Positions 11,601-23,203 of a stretch of DNA of 64,000 bases are shown here, in pieces (position 1 is the stretch's first letter; the number at the start of each line of letters is the position of its first letter). This stretch comes from Ianthella basta (lineage: Eukaryota; Porifera; Demospongiae; Verongiida; Ianthellidae). The translations under genes were made by a program, and so were the position numbers. The DNA is taken from assembly GCA_964019415.1 (NCBI GenBank), contig OZ025878.1, positions 1,285,001 through 1,349,000 on the forward strand, in the 5' to 3' direction. Below the pieces are notes generated by a model. The model was not told where the DNA came from and searched no databases. It saw only the letters and a program-made list of their open reading frames with translations.

Positions 11601-14600
11601 GCTAACAGTAGCACGGACTAGCCTAACAAGTGTATTGTGTACACGTCCCTGTGTTTGGGAGAATGTTTGAGAGTAACATCCCTCGAATTTTGAATGCATA
11701 TATATGCGTTAAGAATCGGGACATTATTTTAGTGAATTTCGCAAGTAGCCGATGTTTGCCAATTAAATTATCAACTTAATAATTTCCAGCATCTAACTGC
11801 TTATAAAAGCATTTCCTAGTACAGCAGATGATCAAGGGTTACTGTGACACTGCAGACGTTTTATCTTGGAATTGTCACTATCTATCCAGCGTTCAAGTAA
11901 ACAAGAAGTCAGATATGGGTTTGGATATTGTTGAAATCTTGCCGACAGAAAGGGGAGATAAGCACTGGACAATTTCGTGCTGTATGTGCCAGGAATGACA
12001 CTAGTGCTGTTCTGAATAATGGTGCCTACCCTTGGGCACAGGCTGATCAGAAAGCACTGTATTTGAGTGTAGAATGCAGGAAATGCATTGGCAATTGCAA
12101 TACATTTGAATTGTCACTACAGAAACAAAATTAAAGTTAAAGTGAATCATGGAAATTTTATAACAGGATACCACTAATACTAATACACATACTAATATAA
12201 CACAATAGGGAAAAAGAAAAATTATTTACACAGATGAGAAGAAATAATAAGTCAATGTCTATTAACGTATACATTACAGCAAAGTAATCCTGAAATAAAA
12301 TAAAATAATGGCAAATCAGTACCTAAGAGCCCTTGCTACTCAAGAGCCTAGACAAGGGCTCTGTCCACGGTCCTCAGAACTGCAGCAGCATTACCTATTA
12401 TTTGAATTGCCCCGTGGTTGCCGATTTTTGAATGATGCATTTTTAGAGTGAATATGATATTTCTGTTCAATCTGTTATAAATCTTGCCACTGAAGATTGC
12501 CACCTCTATACAGAGCTTTTTGGGTCAGTTGTCCCGACTGGATATATGCAATCGGTTATCAGTTATCAATTATCAACCTTGTGATGTCATTATGGCAGCT
12601 ACAAGTCTAGCTGAAGCAGCGGCGTTTGGAATGAGGAAGACTGGAATAAAGCGTATTCAGGCAATTTAAAGCTAAGAATGGTGGGGACATTTCTGTACCA
12701 AGAGGAAAGCGCCTCCACGATAAGTGAACAGACAGCGCAGGGGATGTGGACAGTGCTGTATGCTATGAAGAGATGGGCTATGTGCTCAACCAAGAGTATG
12801 TAAAAGATAAAAATGTGCAATCATATATCCTCACCATGGAAAGTACTTTTCAAAAATGACTTAGTGACACGTCACATGTATGTGAGCACGGTAACACTAT
12901 TAAGTTCATATTTTTGCAAGTTCCAAGTGTTTTGCCCTAGCCACTTACCCCATGGCAGTTGCAGCTGATGCAGAGTACCATAAATCTGCTTAAAACTCAT
13001 GAACGTTTTAGATTTTCAATTAAAGATTCTTGCAAAATTGGTGATGCTCTTGGTGCCATTTCTGGAAGGTTCCTTGAATAACATGTCCACCACTGGCACT
13101 TCCCTTGTCGCTGTGTGGTGTGATATTCTCTGGAATCATGTCCACATGGAGGTTTGCAACCCTCAGTATTACAAAGGATTTTGTATGGGTCACCAAGGAA
13201 ATGAACTTCCAGGACAGGAAAGCTGTAGCTGTGTCACCTGCTCTTCTTGTAGCGACTAGCCAGTAGGCTAATCTCAATGCATTGGACATCTCCGAAGGCT
13301 ACACTGCTTTTGTTAGACCGGTGCACATACCATTGTTAGGTACCATTTCGCAAGGTGTATCATGCAGCACCCCAGAAACTGTTGCCAAAAACTAGAGGTC
13401 TACAGAAATTTTAGAGTCACCCAAGGATTTGAAATTTCAGAACATTTCAAGGCAAGACTGTGGAAAGTTTGTGAAAGTTAAATTTTTCAAAACTTTTAGA
13501 AGATTCCCAGTATGTGTGCTTCAGTGTGGAAACAGTGCTGAGAAGCTGCCATGGGTGTTCCTGGTGGCAGTTCTGAATAACGGGAACCTCGTATGCCACG
13601 TCTCGCAGAAGATTTCTGCTGCCTGTGTAAGACTGTTGCTTCAAATCGCTATTTGGCGAAACAAACACAAAGTAGTATGGAGTGTTGACCAGCTACTTGC
13701 TTGCCCTGAATTTTGGTCTGGGAGTTCGCCTTAATTCCAAGCCTAAATGCTGCACTCCTTGATAGCGAAGCTTACTTCATACATAAAGCGATGGATAGCT
13801 GCTGTGATGCGAATTGGACAATTTTAGCTGCTCACTTGCAACCTTAATGTGCATTCCTATAGCAGGCATTGAGGAAGTGCTAACCTTGTGCACCTTGCTG
13901 TTCACATCCCAAATGGTAGCAGGGGTGATGGTGGTGGACAACGGGCCTATTGGCAGTGGAAGTGCATCCACCGGCTTGAATCAGCAATGCACTGAGTCCT
14001 ACATATACATAGCTAAAACGTTGAGTATAAGAATGGAAGAATTTTCTTGAGTTGAGGCTGGCTCGCGAAAGTGCTCACAAAAATATCTCACTGTATGGTA
14101 CTATGTACGTAAGAATATAAATGTTGTTACCATGCCCATGTGTGATTCATTACTGTATCATTGTGAAAAATGCTGTTCCATGGGTGTAATGCGTATATGG
14201 TCAGTCACACACTCTTATCTCTTATTTTACTTTTGTCGTAAAGCAATGCTTGCATATCATTTTGCATTCACTCATTGCATCCTTTTATGTTTGATGTCAC
14301 AGGCTGTGGTTGCTAACCAGCACACAAGGATGTATATTCCTGGCAACGTGGGCTCACAGCCCCCTTCTCAGATAGGTGAGTGTGTGCTTATGAAAAGCAT
14401 ATGCAGTAAAATTTATAAGGTAAAATTTATAAGGAAGACACTTTTTCATAAATAAAAGTCTACAACTGCAGAAGTTGTGCTATGTGAAATTTAGCAGTAA
14501 TGTATGTTATGCTAATACACGCTTTTACTACATACGTATCTACATACTGTAGTGATAGTGCACTTCCGAGTACTCTCAAGAGTAGATAAGAGATGAGAGT

Positions 14601-15498
14601 GTGCAACCTCATATGCTCACCCGTAACATTATTTTAAATAATGCAGCAACACATCACACGTGGCATGGTAACGCTACTTAATATTCTGATGTAATAGATT
14701 AATGCTATTAACTTGATCCGCCAGTCTGTACGTACTCAGCATCGATTAGACAGCTCTTTGGTTTGTTAGTTGGGAGTTTCAACTATGTCCAGTGCCCGCA
14801 AGGAAGGACCAAGACAGCAAATGTGGATTTGGGTCACTTGGGAGCAGCCACAGCTCTACAGCTCTCTTGAGTGCTCCAAATCTTGCTGTCCTTGTCCTTC
14901 CTCACGGGCACTGCAGGGGTGTCCTGGATATCGTTGAAACTCCCGAATAACAAACCAAAGAGTTGCGCAATCGATTGCGAGTATGTACAGACTGGCGGAT
15001 TGAGTACAGATTGAGTCAATAGTATTCATCCATTACATCAGAATATTAAATAGCATTACCATGCCCACGTGTGATGTGTTGCTGCATCATTTTAGAAAAA
15101 TGCAGTTATACAAGCAGGGATATGCGCTGCATACTCTCAGCTCTTATCTACTCCTGGTATTATACACAGACATTCATTGGGTTCCTTCTGTACTCTTTGC
15201 AGCTGCACCATTTTCAGTTACAGTATTTCTGGAGAAACATGAAGATGACTTTTTCAAATATGTCAACCCGAAGCAGAGCCTGCGGAGGCTCAAACGTAAA
15301 GGTGTCATCACAGAAGATGTCAAGTCTAGCATAGAAAGGTCCAACACCGAAGATGCACTGGAGGATTTGTATGAGCACTTGAAGTTCCGTGGCAACCTGC
15401 ACACTCTGAAGGAGTTCTGTAAAATGGCCATAGATGCAGAAGGCCTTCCAAACATGCAGGCCCTGGGGAGGAGGATGATGGAGGAGTTGCCAACATAG
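4176..15498 (+). CDS. gene A: TKL kinase / Roc-COR-like GTPase / CARD fusion
   Basis: Exons 4176-5021, 5345-5381, 9021-11329, 14303-14375 and 15203-15498 sum to 3561 nt and read through as 1186 residues. Splice phases match at every junction (0, 1, 0, 1). Donors are GTGAGT, GTAAGA, GTAAGT and GTGAGT. Order: TKL kinase (1-282), 12-residue linker, Roc-like GTPase with COR-like and Cys-rich segments (about 296-1064), short linker, CARD (about 1090-1186). The paralogue gene C uses the same first two exons and CARD exon with a ZU5 core, which supports the chain. The likely role is an intracellular signal protein in which nucleotide binding links a kinase to death-fold assembly (inference). The stop TAG lies immediately before a GTGGGT donor, so the tail exon used by gene C (63720) is not reached here; its counterpart near 16690 is unused. 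An independent GTPase gene beginning at 9104 is the main alternative. Confidence 0.65.
5306..5311 (+). promoter_or_regulatory. AATAAA poly(A) signal inside intron 1 of gene A
   Basis: Canonical hexamer 246 bp downstream of the stop of the unspliced kinase frame and about 33 bp before the next exon. It is conserved at 50368-50373 in gene C. It would allow a kinase-only transcript by intronic polyadenylation (inference). Confidence 0.45.
5345..5381 (+). CDS. 37-nt second exon of gene A
   Basis: Acceptor CTCGTAG then AIKDGALSSQYK plus one base, donor GTAAGA. Conserved in sequence, length and splice sites at 50406-50442 in gene C. It changes phase from 0 to 1, the phase at which both the ROCO and ZU5 modules begin. 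Confidence 0.7.
5509..5660. repeat. (TG)n microsatellite
   Basis: About 150 bp of TG with rare CG and AA interruptions in the long intron of gene A. Related intron sequence with a shorter TG tract occurs at 53968-54000 in gene C, followed in both by an ACTTGTTC-containing stretch. Confidence 0.95.
6264..8500 (-). mobile_element. non-LTR-like retroelement relic (reverse transcriptase plus endonuclease-like region), broken
   Basis: On the minus strand, 8500 to about 7996 resembles the core and thumb of a reverse transcriptase, and 7343 to 6264 resembles the C-terminal part of a retroelement polyprotein, with a Cys/His cluster (CQQCGTP...THGLHC) and a PDGATVLPW segment like a restriction-type endonuclease. 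It is 5'-truncated, contains several breaks and is split by a nested MITE (7349-7990). I favour a LINE with a restriction-like endonuclease, but the exact family is uncertain. It is a fossil within the large intron of gene A. Its GC content is visibly higher than that of the flanks. Confidence 0.65.
7349..7990. mobile_element. hAT-like MITE with 5-bp target duplication, nested in the retroelement
   Basis: Ends are CAGGCCCGGAGC (left) and the reverse complement CAGGGCCGGCGCC (right), flanked by the direct repeat GAGTG at 7344-7348 and 7991-7995. It is 642 bp with no transposase frame. Terminal CAGGG and a 5-bp duplication fit hAT5-type elements. A second element with the same hallmarks is at 52567-53390. 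Confidence 0.8.
8590..8925 (-). repeat. dispersed repeat with TGACGTC hairpin end (copy 1)
   Basis: This stretch matches 37917-38235 in the opposite orientation: both have an ACGTCA...TGACGT terminal hairpin, then ATGGCCA, a GGTGGTGAGGAACA-like stretch and CCATAGGTG at the far end. It has no open frame and is probably a short non-autonomous transposon. Confidence 0.65.
9021..11329 (+). CDS. Roc-COR-like GTPase module (third exon of gene A)
   Basis: One 2309-nt exon, acceptor CTATTTGCAG at 9011-9020, donor GTAAGT at 11330. Numbering is for the fused protein. P-loop GPPRVGKTS (326-334); switch II DCGGQ (521-525) followed by LAYHDILPVF; G4-like THLD (619-622), giving a Ras-like fold with a long insert between P-loop and switch II. 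Then comes a COR-like winged-helix region (VPVKWYLHQIL...FHALGLLIHL...CLVFTDPSYLF, about 712-802). Near the end is a Cys cluster C-x2-C-x11-C-x-C-x2-C (998-1018) that could bind zinc. This resembles ROCO proteins such as MFHAS1 and DAPK1 rather than classical NACHT. An ATG at 9104 offers an internal start, but the frame is open back to the acceptor with a conserved-looking FTEWECTQLYHKAV leader. Confidence 0.8.
11387..11419. repeat. perfect 14-bp hairpin after the ROCO donor
   Basis: GCAAACATCCATCA (11387-11400), a 5-nt loop, then its exact reverse complement (11406-11419), 57 nt downstream of the 5' splice site. It may be a structural element of the intron or the core of a small MITE. Confidence 0.6.
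11420..14302. other. intron of gene A with AT-rich filler and repeat arms
   Basis: 11420-12780 is AT-rich with no convincing gene. 12790-12900 and 14108-14235 are related inverted arms (ACCATG...GTGTGA and AAGAGTATGTAAAAGATA-like motifs) bounding about 1.4 kb. They belong to the same repeat family as the palindrome at 14572-15154. The interior shows short frames on both strands (for example 12999-13259 +, 13020-13289 -) with no family I recognise. Confidence 0.5.
14303..14375 (+). CDS. linker exon of gene A
   Basis: Acceptor GATGTCACAG, then AVVANQHTRMYIPGNVGSQP and PSQI plus one base, donor GTGAGT. It starts in phase 0 and ends in phase 1, exactly what joins the ROCO exon to the CARD exon. 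It is short, so the assignment rests on splice sites and phase. Confidence 0.5.
14572..15154. mobile_element. long palindromic (foldback) element before the CARD exon
   Basis: An imperfect palindrome of about 580 bp with arms of nearly 290 bp. Paired landmarks: GAGTAGATAAGAG with CTCTTATCTACTC, ATTCTGATGTAAT with ATTACATCAGAAT, CCGCCAGTCTGTAC with GTACAGACTGGCGG, and TTGGTTTGTTA-type inner segments. Its right end lies 48 bp before the CARD exon, so it borders the branch-point region. The corresponding intron of gene C lacks it. Related single arms are at 14108-14235 and 31215-31330. Confidence 0.75.
15203..15498 (+). CDS. CARD-domain (type A) exon of gene A
   Basis: Acceptor CTCTTTGCAG at 15193-15202. 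Encodes a six-helix-like death-fold domain: FLEKHEDDFFKYVN, LRRLKRKGVITEDV, EDLYEHLK, LHTLKEFCKMAIDAEGL. TAG is at 15496-15498. It is strongly similar to 62602-62897 in gene C, where the corresponding codon is GAG and the frame continues into the next exon. It probably mediates homotypic binding to other CARD proteins. Confidence 0.7.
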
Positions 15499-15899
15499 GT
15501 GGGTATTGTCTACCAAGAGTGTCAGGCCTCAGAAAGGGTTGGTTCTCCAATACCAGCTTCTATCATACCATCTTTGCCCTGAAGAAGACCAGAGCATCTG
15601 GTTGAAACGTTGGCAAGGTTTTCAACCCTGTTGTGAAGCTGGTATTGGAGAACCAACCCTTTCTGATGCCTGAGCCAGCTGAGAAACGCTCACTTCAGTG
15701 TCAGACCCGTAGGCAGGGGAGGCTCATTAATCTCGTAACCAGACACAACCTGCCCACCAGCCATTTAATTGTGATGTCATGTGCAGACAGATCATTATAC
15801 GTATAAATGAAAGCGACGAAAGCTGTCTGGATACAAGACTAGGGGTTTAATGCATTTATAATAGTACAAACCTCCCTTCAGGATCTGTGGCATATAAAA

Positions 15900-16344
15900 T
15901 TCAGTGCCTCACTGTTTTGTTGTGATCCAGGGCCAGCAGCATGTTTTAGTAAGGTGTCGTCACTCTGTTCCAATGTGCATGTATGGTATATGTGACCTCG
16001 TACACTACTTTCCCTATTGTTCGGACATCATTGGATGGATGGATGTAAATCTGACAGAATACCTTGTGACATTTCCTCAATGGTGTACCCCCTTTTCAAA
16101 ACCCTGCGTAAGGTGTGTGTGTGTGTGTGTATGTGGACGTAGTCCCCAATGATATAACTATCAGTTCTGATGTTCTAAACTCGTAAACACCCGTTCCTTG
16201 ATGCTGTGATCTATTTCATTGACCATTGTGTGTAGTGAAAGTGATGAGTTTGTGTTTTCAGGTTTGTGCTCTTGTGGATAAAGTATGTCTTTATATGTGT
16301 ATGCATGTGTGTATATATCCACGTGCGCATGTGTGTGCGCGCGC

Positions 16345-16401
<57 letters not shown>

Positions 16402-17190
16402 GTTGATACAGAATTGGTTTGATATATACAATGTGCTGCCTGCCTCATCATTAGCTACAGATAGCCACCTGTGGGCTAGTTGATCATGACCTTTATAGAA
16501 AGGTAGCTAATTTACAGAGGTAGGCTGCAATGTATTGGTGCAATGTTAGTGCTATTTGGGGCCAGAGAGGCTGGCTGTTTTAGAGAATTGGGTGCCTTAA
16601 ACAGTGGATCCCCTGTACATTTTCATTCTGTACCAATGACTGCCATTAATGCTGTTTTACAGTTATCTGCTGTGTTTTTGCTCTTGTAGGAGTGTGAGGG
16701 TGCTGGTTGTTACCCGTGATCAGCCCTGGATACAACAATACAACTACACCTACTTATGACTGTGCCACGTCACTGCATGACTGTGTACAACTGAATTGTT
16801 TGTAATGTAGAAAGATTATTGTTGCAATAATTTAATTGTTTTGTAACGAAAGATTACTCTTACAGTAAATCTTAGCTAATTTGTGTGTAGTTTTATTTGT
16901 GCATGTTTTTCATGTGATGCCTTGCTTTAATTTTGTATGCAGTGTATACATGCTGTAGAGGATCACAATCAGTACAATTATAATACATTATAATTTATAT
17001 AGTTTCATGCATGATAAGTAGTAGTATATATGCAATTAAGCGCGCACTTGTTTGCATGTTGTGCGTTAAATAGTGTGCATATAAATTATAGCTACTGGGG
17101 AATCCCTCTATATAGCTGCAATTCGCGCGAAAATTTCGCCTCGCGAATATTTCCAAGTACACGGTATACTTACCATGGGAAATTGGCGGA
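15900..17190. other. downstream region of gene A, vestigial tail exon and TG repeats
   Basis: 16114-16131 and 16346-16394 are TG/CG tracts. Near 16690, CTCTTGTAG precedes codons ECEGAGCYP and TGA: this is the counterpart of the last exon of gene C (63720-63749), probably unused here because the CARD exon ends in a stop. 16740-17190 is AT-rich with no gene seen. Confidence 0.55.
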
Positions 17191-18151
17191 CCGTGTGGGG
17201 CCATATGCATGCATGGCCATCTCCCTCGAACTCGAGTGTAAATTAAGTTCCCCGGCCTTCTAATCTCTAAGCTGCACGGTGTTCAGCGACATCGATCACA
17301 CCCGGCAAGCTAGGGGTCGGATGCGACGTCGAAGGTACACGCGTACAATTAATAATGGAACAGCGCCCATGCAGGCACTGCCAAGAGACTGCAGCATTAC
17401 AGATGACTCGCCCGGAGGAGCTAGCCGAGAAGAGGCATGATCGGCAATTTCGAGTAAGAGTAAGTGTGACATGGTTGAAGCTACGGCACCCTGGGGTTGT
17501 CCAGTTCCTTTGGGAGTGTACTTTTAGCGCCGCTTATCAGTACTCGTCACGGAGAAGATGCATGGACACCAGACTACTTAGATACTTGGAAGGTCGCAGC
17601 AAGGAATTCGAAGAGTTCTCCCTTCACCTCAAGGCGACTGTGCTACATCAGGCGTCCCGTTTACAAGGTACTATTCTATGATTTGTATCTATGTCTATAT
17701 ATGTCTAGAGAAAGTTGTTACTCCCCACTACTCACTCCCTTTTCACCCCTCCGTTCTCCTTCCTTCCCTCCTGCCTCCCTTCTACCCTCCCTACCCCTAA
17801 TTCTTGTCCCTCCCTTCGTTTTCCCTCCAAACACAACAAATGTCCCCTCCCCCGACCACTTTATGTCAGTAGTGGGAGGTTCCCTTTCGCCATACAGCTG
17901 TCCCATTGTGGACTCTGCAGGGGGGGACAACCTTGTAATAATGACATGGGCAGGCCCAGTGACTTTGTTCAATTTGTTCATGTACGTATTGATGTGCATA
18001 TGTAGGAGCCAGCTTGTCTCCAAGCTGTTGCTATTGACAACCGATCCGCCATCTGATTGGCCAGTGCAGGGACAGGGTACGCTCATCCAGACCAAGGCCT
18101 GTAGAGTGAAGAGGAAATTCCAAGGAGATCAGAATGCTTACACCTGGAATA

Positions 18152-18268
<117 letters not shown>

Positions 18269-19272
18269 TACTACTGTGTAGTTACTTAGTGGGTATATAT
18301 AATGTATTGTGCAGCCTGTGAAACAGAGTGTAAGTTGGTGCAAGCTTCTTCCCACATTATTCTCTCATCCACCACCACCAGCCTCTGGTCTAGTATTCAT
18401 TTACTGTACATTACCACTTCCATTCATTGGGTGACTCAGTCCCCCTGGCCCTCCTCCCCTCCTGTTTTCTCTCCCCTTCTCCATCCAGCTCCTCCCCTTC
18501 CTGGAGTACCGTGTTCACTGCTGTCTTATCCACAAACTGAGGTTGCTGGGGATGAATGTTGTGTGTGGACTTAGAGTCAAGATATCACTAGGGGAGACTG
18601 TTGTCACAGCGATAGCGGTGAGTAGGAAGGGGGAGGGAAAGGGGCAGAAAGGGAGAGCTAGGAGGATAGGTGCTAGTATGCTAGAAGAGAAGTGGGTATA
18701 GGAAGGGTTGGGGGGGGAGGGAATTAGAAGGGAGGGAGGGTGGAGTACTGTGGTTGTGATGAGGTAACTGTGATAATTGTTTGTTTGTTTATTTGTACTC
18801 AGGAAGGGATGGCCATTTTCCTGGACGGACTGCCTGCACCTGGAGAGTTTATCTCCTCACAACTGGTAAGATACTGTTTGTTTGTTTGTTTATTCATTCA
18901 CTGTTCTTGTTTATCTTATTTACATTAATATTTATTACATGAGGAAATGCCATGTGTGGTGCTTGTTGGCATGTGTTGTGTTAGTGGCATAACTTTTTAC
19001 CTGTCCATTATTTACCACTAGCACTGTTGTACTGTTTGTATTGTTTGGACTAACTGCTATTGTTTACACTATTTGCTTGTTTTGTGACTGTTTGTTTGTT
19101 TGTATGTATACGTAGGATGTAGGTGATGCTGAGCAGTTTACTAAACGACTCAACATGACACAACATGAGAATAGGATGAAGTATTTGTTGGATCTCCCAG
19201 CACACCCGGTATATGTGTGTGTGTGTGTGGGAGGTGGGGGTGAGTGAGCATGTGTGTGTGTGTGGGCGTGTG

Positions 19273-19305
<33 letters not shown>

Positions 19306-21019
19306 ATGTATATGTATGTATACTAGTGTGTATGTTGGTGTAACGAGAGAGTCACACGTAAGTCTTCATAGTTGAATCTGGTCCTTACACTTACACTTTA
19401 TAGAGTTTCAGAGAGATACATTCAGAAGTTGGTTCCCCTGAGATTGAGGAGGCCCCTGAGGTAACAAGCTATCCCCAAAGTGGGCTGGGTCCAGGAGGTG
19501 CCACTCTATTAAAAGTGGAAGATGAGAAGTTGAAAGATGATGATTTGTATGAGTTGTTACATGAGACATTTATACCTCAAGGTTAGCCATGGGAATTACA
19601 TAATTGACTGCCATTATGTATAGTGTTATCTGATATGTACTGTATGTGTTTAGGCTTCCAATTTAGTAATTTGGCATGGGTGCCGGGATTGGTCACTCGT
19701 CCAATCAGTTCAAAGGTAGGTACTTGTTTAAAGAATCTTGTCTCCACATGTAGAACATGTTCTTCTACACCTTAAGTGGGTTTAATACTATCCGCCTAGG
19801 CTACACTCCTCCCCTTCCCTCTCCTCCCCTCCCTCCCTTCCCCTCCCTTCCCTTCCCTAACGTACTGTAGTACATGTCAGTTATTAGAAGGGACTCTAAT
19901 CAGATCAACAAATTAATGCCAGAGAAGGAGGCTCTGCGCTACATCAATGTTGAATGCAATAAGGCATTGGAGAGTTTGGCATTCAAGTGTCGCCGGGAGC
20001 AACCATGTCATGTGACCAGTGTTGCCATGGATATTTCCTTCCCAAATGACGATGAGGTGCAATTACTAGTCAGTGCCATGGCAACTAAAATGGCTCTCTC
20101 CAATGAAAGCCCCTTAGAACAGTCACAAATGGAAAAGTCCTTTGAGAGTCAACAGGTGTGAATGCTGAAGACTGTAAGCTGTAGGCTTGCAGAACAGTTG
20201 TACTTTAACGTGTTTGTGTGTCTCATTCCCAATTTGCTGTGTAGGATCATGTGATGCTGACATCATTTGAGGTCATCCCAGATCACACCATTGCCAAGCA
20301 CTTAGGACTGATCAACTTGTTCATTATTCGAGAGACAACTGCTCTTTTTGAGGTCAGCCTTCTCCTTGGACGTTCATCCATTGCTCATTCTAATATTATG
20401 GAGTCTTGTCAGTCAACTTCCAACTACTGACCCATGCCAGTGTCAATGCACTCACCAATATCTCTGTTTTTGCCTTCAGCTCAGTCTCTTCTGCCTCCTA
20501 GTAGCTGTTTTGACTTCTGTCACTATTATCACTGCTGTTCGCCATACCTTTGTCACTAACAGCACTCATGTCTGTACCACTGTCAATCCCAATCTCACCG
20601 ATGTCACCATGACCTATATGTCACTTTTGTCACTGGTGTTATCATGATGACCACAATGTCACTGATGTCACTAATGTCATCCTTCCCCTTCAACAAGGAG
20701 GCACTGCCAGCTTTCTCCAGATGTTTCTCCTTGAGGCGACCAGTATGGCCACACAGACAGTGAGGGTGTTGGGAGGGAACGCTGTCGTCAACTACAAAGT
20801 CAACGACTGCATGCTACAGGACAGCCCACACAAGAATCAGGTGATGATGTAATTCAGTTGCCATGATGATGCTCCCTTGCTATGGTGATGCTATTGATCA
20901 TGAACTGAAATAGGTCTTAATAGTGACTGCTTTGGAGAGGTTCCACTGTACTGTGTGTATAGTAAATCAAATGATTGGTTAACTAGAGGACAGCATCTCT
21001 CTCTCCGCATGCTCAGCAT

Positions 21020-21217
21020 ATGCCAACTGGTCGGACACAGGCTGGTAATGCCATTGCTACTCAGGCCCCAGCTATAATGCACTGGCTGGTCATGCATGCT
21101 CTGGCAAAGGATAGTCCAGGCTGGCCTGATGATGTCAGTGTGACTGACCTGCCATATGTGCATGCAATTTACATGCAAGATCACCATAGCAAACAATGGA
21201 TAGTTGTAAGAAGCTGA
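21020..21217 (+). other. orphan open frame within a C2CD5 copy 2 intron
   Basis: ATG at 21020 opens 65 codons containing IMHWLVMHALAKDSPGW and LPYVHAIYMQDHHSKQW. It lies in an intron longer than in copies 1 and 3, which lack this block. It could be an exon of an inserted gene or transposon. I recognise no family, and the composition looks protein-like rather than repetitive. Confidence 0.3.
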
Positions 21218-22907
21218 TGGTTTCTGGTTTCTGTGTGTATATACGTATGACTTTCTGCAATAGAAAGCTATATAATGTACAAAGGAATGCTATGATTATA
21301 TGTATACTATAATTATATGTACAAAGAAATGCTATAATGATATGTACAAAGTAAAGCTCTATGCGTACAAAGACATCAATAGATGTAACTGTGTAGCTAC
21401 ATGCTTATGTACTGTCCAAAACCATCAAGACATGTTGCTCACCTGAGTGTGCTTAAGCTCCAATACTTGATGTGCCCACACAATATACAACGGTGGATAA
21501 AAGGTGCAAAATGTTGCCGACAGATTGTTAGCTATCATTGACTTGATGCAAAAGCAGCAACATGCTCACAGAAGGAAGAGGTCTATGATGTTGCTGCATT
21601 GTAGACTCATATTGTAGCTGATGTATATCAGAATGGTGCCATAGATAGTGTTGGCTGCACCTCTGATGCTTCACAGAAGGAAGAGGTTTACCATGTTGCT
21701 GCATTTTAGTCTCATATTGCATCTGATTTACATCAGTATGGTGCCATAGACAGTGTTAGCTGCAGCGCTGTTGCATGGCAGAGCGCAAGCGCTCTCCCTT
21801 TGGCATGGTGCTGCGTTTTGAAACGTTAAATAACTGGAATCCCATATACGCAGACCGTAAATGGACAAACATGGCGTCTTTTTCCGTAACAGAGGGAAAA
21901 CGTGCGGCGCTCTTCGCAGGCGCAGCGAATCATCTTCCGTTTACCCCCTTATAACCATCACCATGCTCTGTAATAATCCTGAGTTTCGCGTCGATCGCAC
22001 GCAAACTGTGTGAGGAGTTTGCGAACAGAGGATTTGAGCTCTACCAAAATATATATAGAGATGTACAGTACATGTATTGTATCAAGTCTTTGCAGCTGTG
22101 GCACACAAGTGGTGCATATTAAGCTCTTTGTATGTGTATTGTGTGAATGTAGAGTCAGTGTCTGTTGAACCTGAGTGGGGATGTGGTCTTGGTTGAGAGG
22201 CTGCAAGAGAGGGAGCTGTATCTGTAGGCCGTCTTGATGCTACAGCTGATGAGGACCCTCTAGTGTCACACCAGACAGCAGCTGCATCTCCGCTCACCCA
22301 ACAAGAACAACAACAACCAAAACAGCATACTCACAGAGAAACACCATGCTGACATGCTAACTAATATATAGTGAACTGAGTTCATGCACGAAGCTCATAT
22401 ACTGTATATATGCACATTTGTTGAGAGGTGAAGACAGCTGCAATCCAGTGTTGTTGCTAGTTTAGTTTTTAATATCACAAAGTTAGTGCACTCAGGACCA
22501 CCTTTCACATGACACTGCAGCTGTCTGCTTGCCCCTGATAGCGTCTGTAAAATTAATGAAATTGGACTGCAGTTATGTACATGAATATAGATCTTCCTTG
22601 GAGTCAAGCTCTTGGTTGTGTGGCTTATTGATTAAGGATCTCAAGTTTACCTACAAGGGTCCAGCACTACTACACGTGAGCAAGTTTAAATTACTGTAAC
22701 AGTGCTAACTTTTCCCTTTCATAAAAATCGAATTCATTTCCACACAATATATTAATTATGCAGTGATTTGGTAACAGCAGTACTAGTGGATAAATAGGTG
22801 TAGCTATGTTGTTGCATCGATATCATGCATATATAGGCCGATCATGGGTCTTGGTCACAGCCTTTCACATTCGAATTCCTATTATACATCCTAGGGTCAG
22901 CTAATCT

Positions 22908-22957
22908 GGGTAGTTCCCTCATATACGGTGGATCCTCCGTATATGAGGCAACTACCC
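22908..22957. repeat. 50-bp hairpin upstream of kinase B
   Basis: Arms of about 20 bp (GGGTAGTTCCCTCATATACG and its near-exact inverse) around a 9-nt loop. It is followed by TAGTCTGGCGAACCAGCC, an end resembling the MITE upstream of kinases A and C. Confidence 0.65.
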
Positions 22958-23117
22958 TAGTCTGGCGAACCAGCCCATCCCCCCATTGCGCAAAACCGCA
23001 ATAATTTCTCTTGGAAATATGGTCTGGTCCCCAGGGGTCAGCCGAACACCCCCGGCCCCATTTTGTTCACGCGCATGGTGACACGTGGCCATGAGGGAGG
23101 AGTTAATGTAATCTCTT

Positions 23118-23178
23118 CCCCAGCCTACTTCTGGTCGCCATTTTATAATTAAAAATGGCGGCCGGAAGTGGGCTGGGG
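23118..23178. repeat. palindrome over the probable 5' UTR of kinase B
   Basis: CCCCAGCCTACTTCTGGTCG...CATTTT at 23118-23144 pairs with AAAATGGCGGCC...GGCTGGGG at 23151-23178. It contains an upstream ATG at 23155 in a different frame from the kinase. Confidence 0.65.
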
Positions 23179-23203
23179 ACGAGTTATTGGAAGTGTTTTA
23201 AAG

